Assembly: GCA_004335635.1 (NCBI GenBank)
Contig: QAXH01000806.1
Span: 1 to 20,275 of the forward strand
From: Chloromonas sp. AAM2
Lineage: Eukaryota; Chlorophyta; Chlorophyceae; Chlamydomonadales; Chlamydomonadaceae
Length of the DNA: 20,275 nucleotides
Direction of reading: 5' to 3'
Shown here: positions 19,914 through 20,275 of the stretch, one piece after another
How the letters are laid out: each line of letters begins with the position of its first letter
Numbering within the stretch: position 1 is the first letter of the stretch
Made by a program: the position numbers and the translations under genes
Notes under the pieces: model-generated
The model's database searches: none
What the model saw: the letters and a program-made list of their open reading frames with translations, nothing else
What the model was told of the DNA's origin: nothing

Positions 19914-20133
19914 CTGCACATGCATGGGGGTTGGCATCAACATATGCAATGGGAAACATTGGGTAATGGAGATGCGACCAAGAATGGCTTGAGGAAAGGG
20001 CAGGCTCGATCCGCATGGAATGCATGGATGGGGCAGCAGTTGCATGCAGCCCTTACCTGCGCCGGATTGATTTATTGATTTGTTACATCAAGGACGGAAA
20101 CATGGGACGGGTTGTGTACCGCCCTGACCTACC

Positions 20134-20227
20134 CTGAGCAAGAAAGGAGAAGAAAGGCAGGAACAAAGGCAGAAATTAGCCCAAAGGCAGAAAAGGCAGG
20201 AAGGAACAAGGCAGAAAGAAAGGCAAC
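20134..20227. repeat. purine-rich imperfect repeat of AAAGGCAG-type units
   Basis: A run almost free of pyrimidines on the plus strand, with at least five occurrences of AAGGCAG spaced by GAA/ACA-containing segments. On the minus strand it is a long polypyrimidine tract lying within or upstream of the gene whose last exon is at 19757-19913, probably intronic. Confidence 0.75.
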
Positions 20228-20275
20228 CAGTCACGAAAAACAGGAACAGAGCACAGAACGTGCGTGCAAAGCAGG

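Noticed and set aside
1..20275. Prokaryotic features such as CRISPR arrays, operons, attachment sites or phage genes
   Set aside because: Gene structure is clearly intron-split and eukaryotic; no spaced identical repeats or clustered co-oriented short-gap genes were seen.

Overview
The window reads as nuclear DNA of a eukaryote, most likely a chlorophyte green alga (chlorophycean, volvocine-like). Genes are split by many GT..AG introns with a strong preference for CAG at the acceptor. The coding sequence has long Gln, Gly, Ala and Ser/Pro-rich low-complexity stretches, and the pentamer TGTAA, the usual algal polyadenylation signal, lies downstream of several inferred genes. No operons, Shine-Dalgarno sites, CRISPR arrays, rRNA genes or intact tRNA genes are visible. 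The species cannot be fixed from the sequence.

Layout. 1-1000: ends of one or two poorly defined genes (a 65-codon minus-strand ORF and a plus-strand terminal exon with stop at 717 followed by TGTAA). 1000-2966: gene-poor, with a diverged triplicated repeat. 2967-10356: one large 12-exon gene for a tesmin/TSO1-like CXC (CPP/LIN54 family) DNA-binding protein of about 1440 residues; the splice phases close into one continuous frame. 10357-14464: about 4 kb with little coding signal except a short minus-strand ORF whose stop lies about 30 bases from the CPP stop. 14465-17001: a six-exon gene for a 228-residue multi-pass membrane protein built from three repeats resembling the bacterial YrhK-like fold. 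17687-18223: a minus-strand gene for a small protein with two hydrophobic segments, convergent with the previous gene (opposed TGTAA signals at 17443 and 17570). 18321-19056: plus-strand exons of an unrecognised protein, divergent from the small membrane protein gene. 19757-19913: the last exon of a minus-strand gene entering from the right edge.

How they work together. These look like independent eukaryotic genes in alternating orientation, not a pathway cluster. The CPP protein should be a nuclear transcription regulator; the two membrane-protein genes share only a convergent 3' boundary. All exon models come from reading the frames and splice signals by eye. The CPP and YrhK-like models are strong because every junction phase agrees; 5' ends and the partial genes are uncertain. 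I found no clear candidate for a new multi-gene system. The most interesting items are the very long CPP protein with in-frame tandem repeats, the triple YrhK-like repeat protein, and a perfect 10-bp inverted repeat at 19270-19295.
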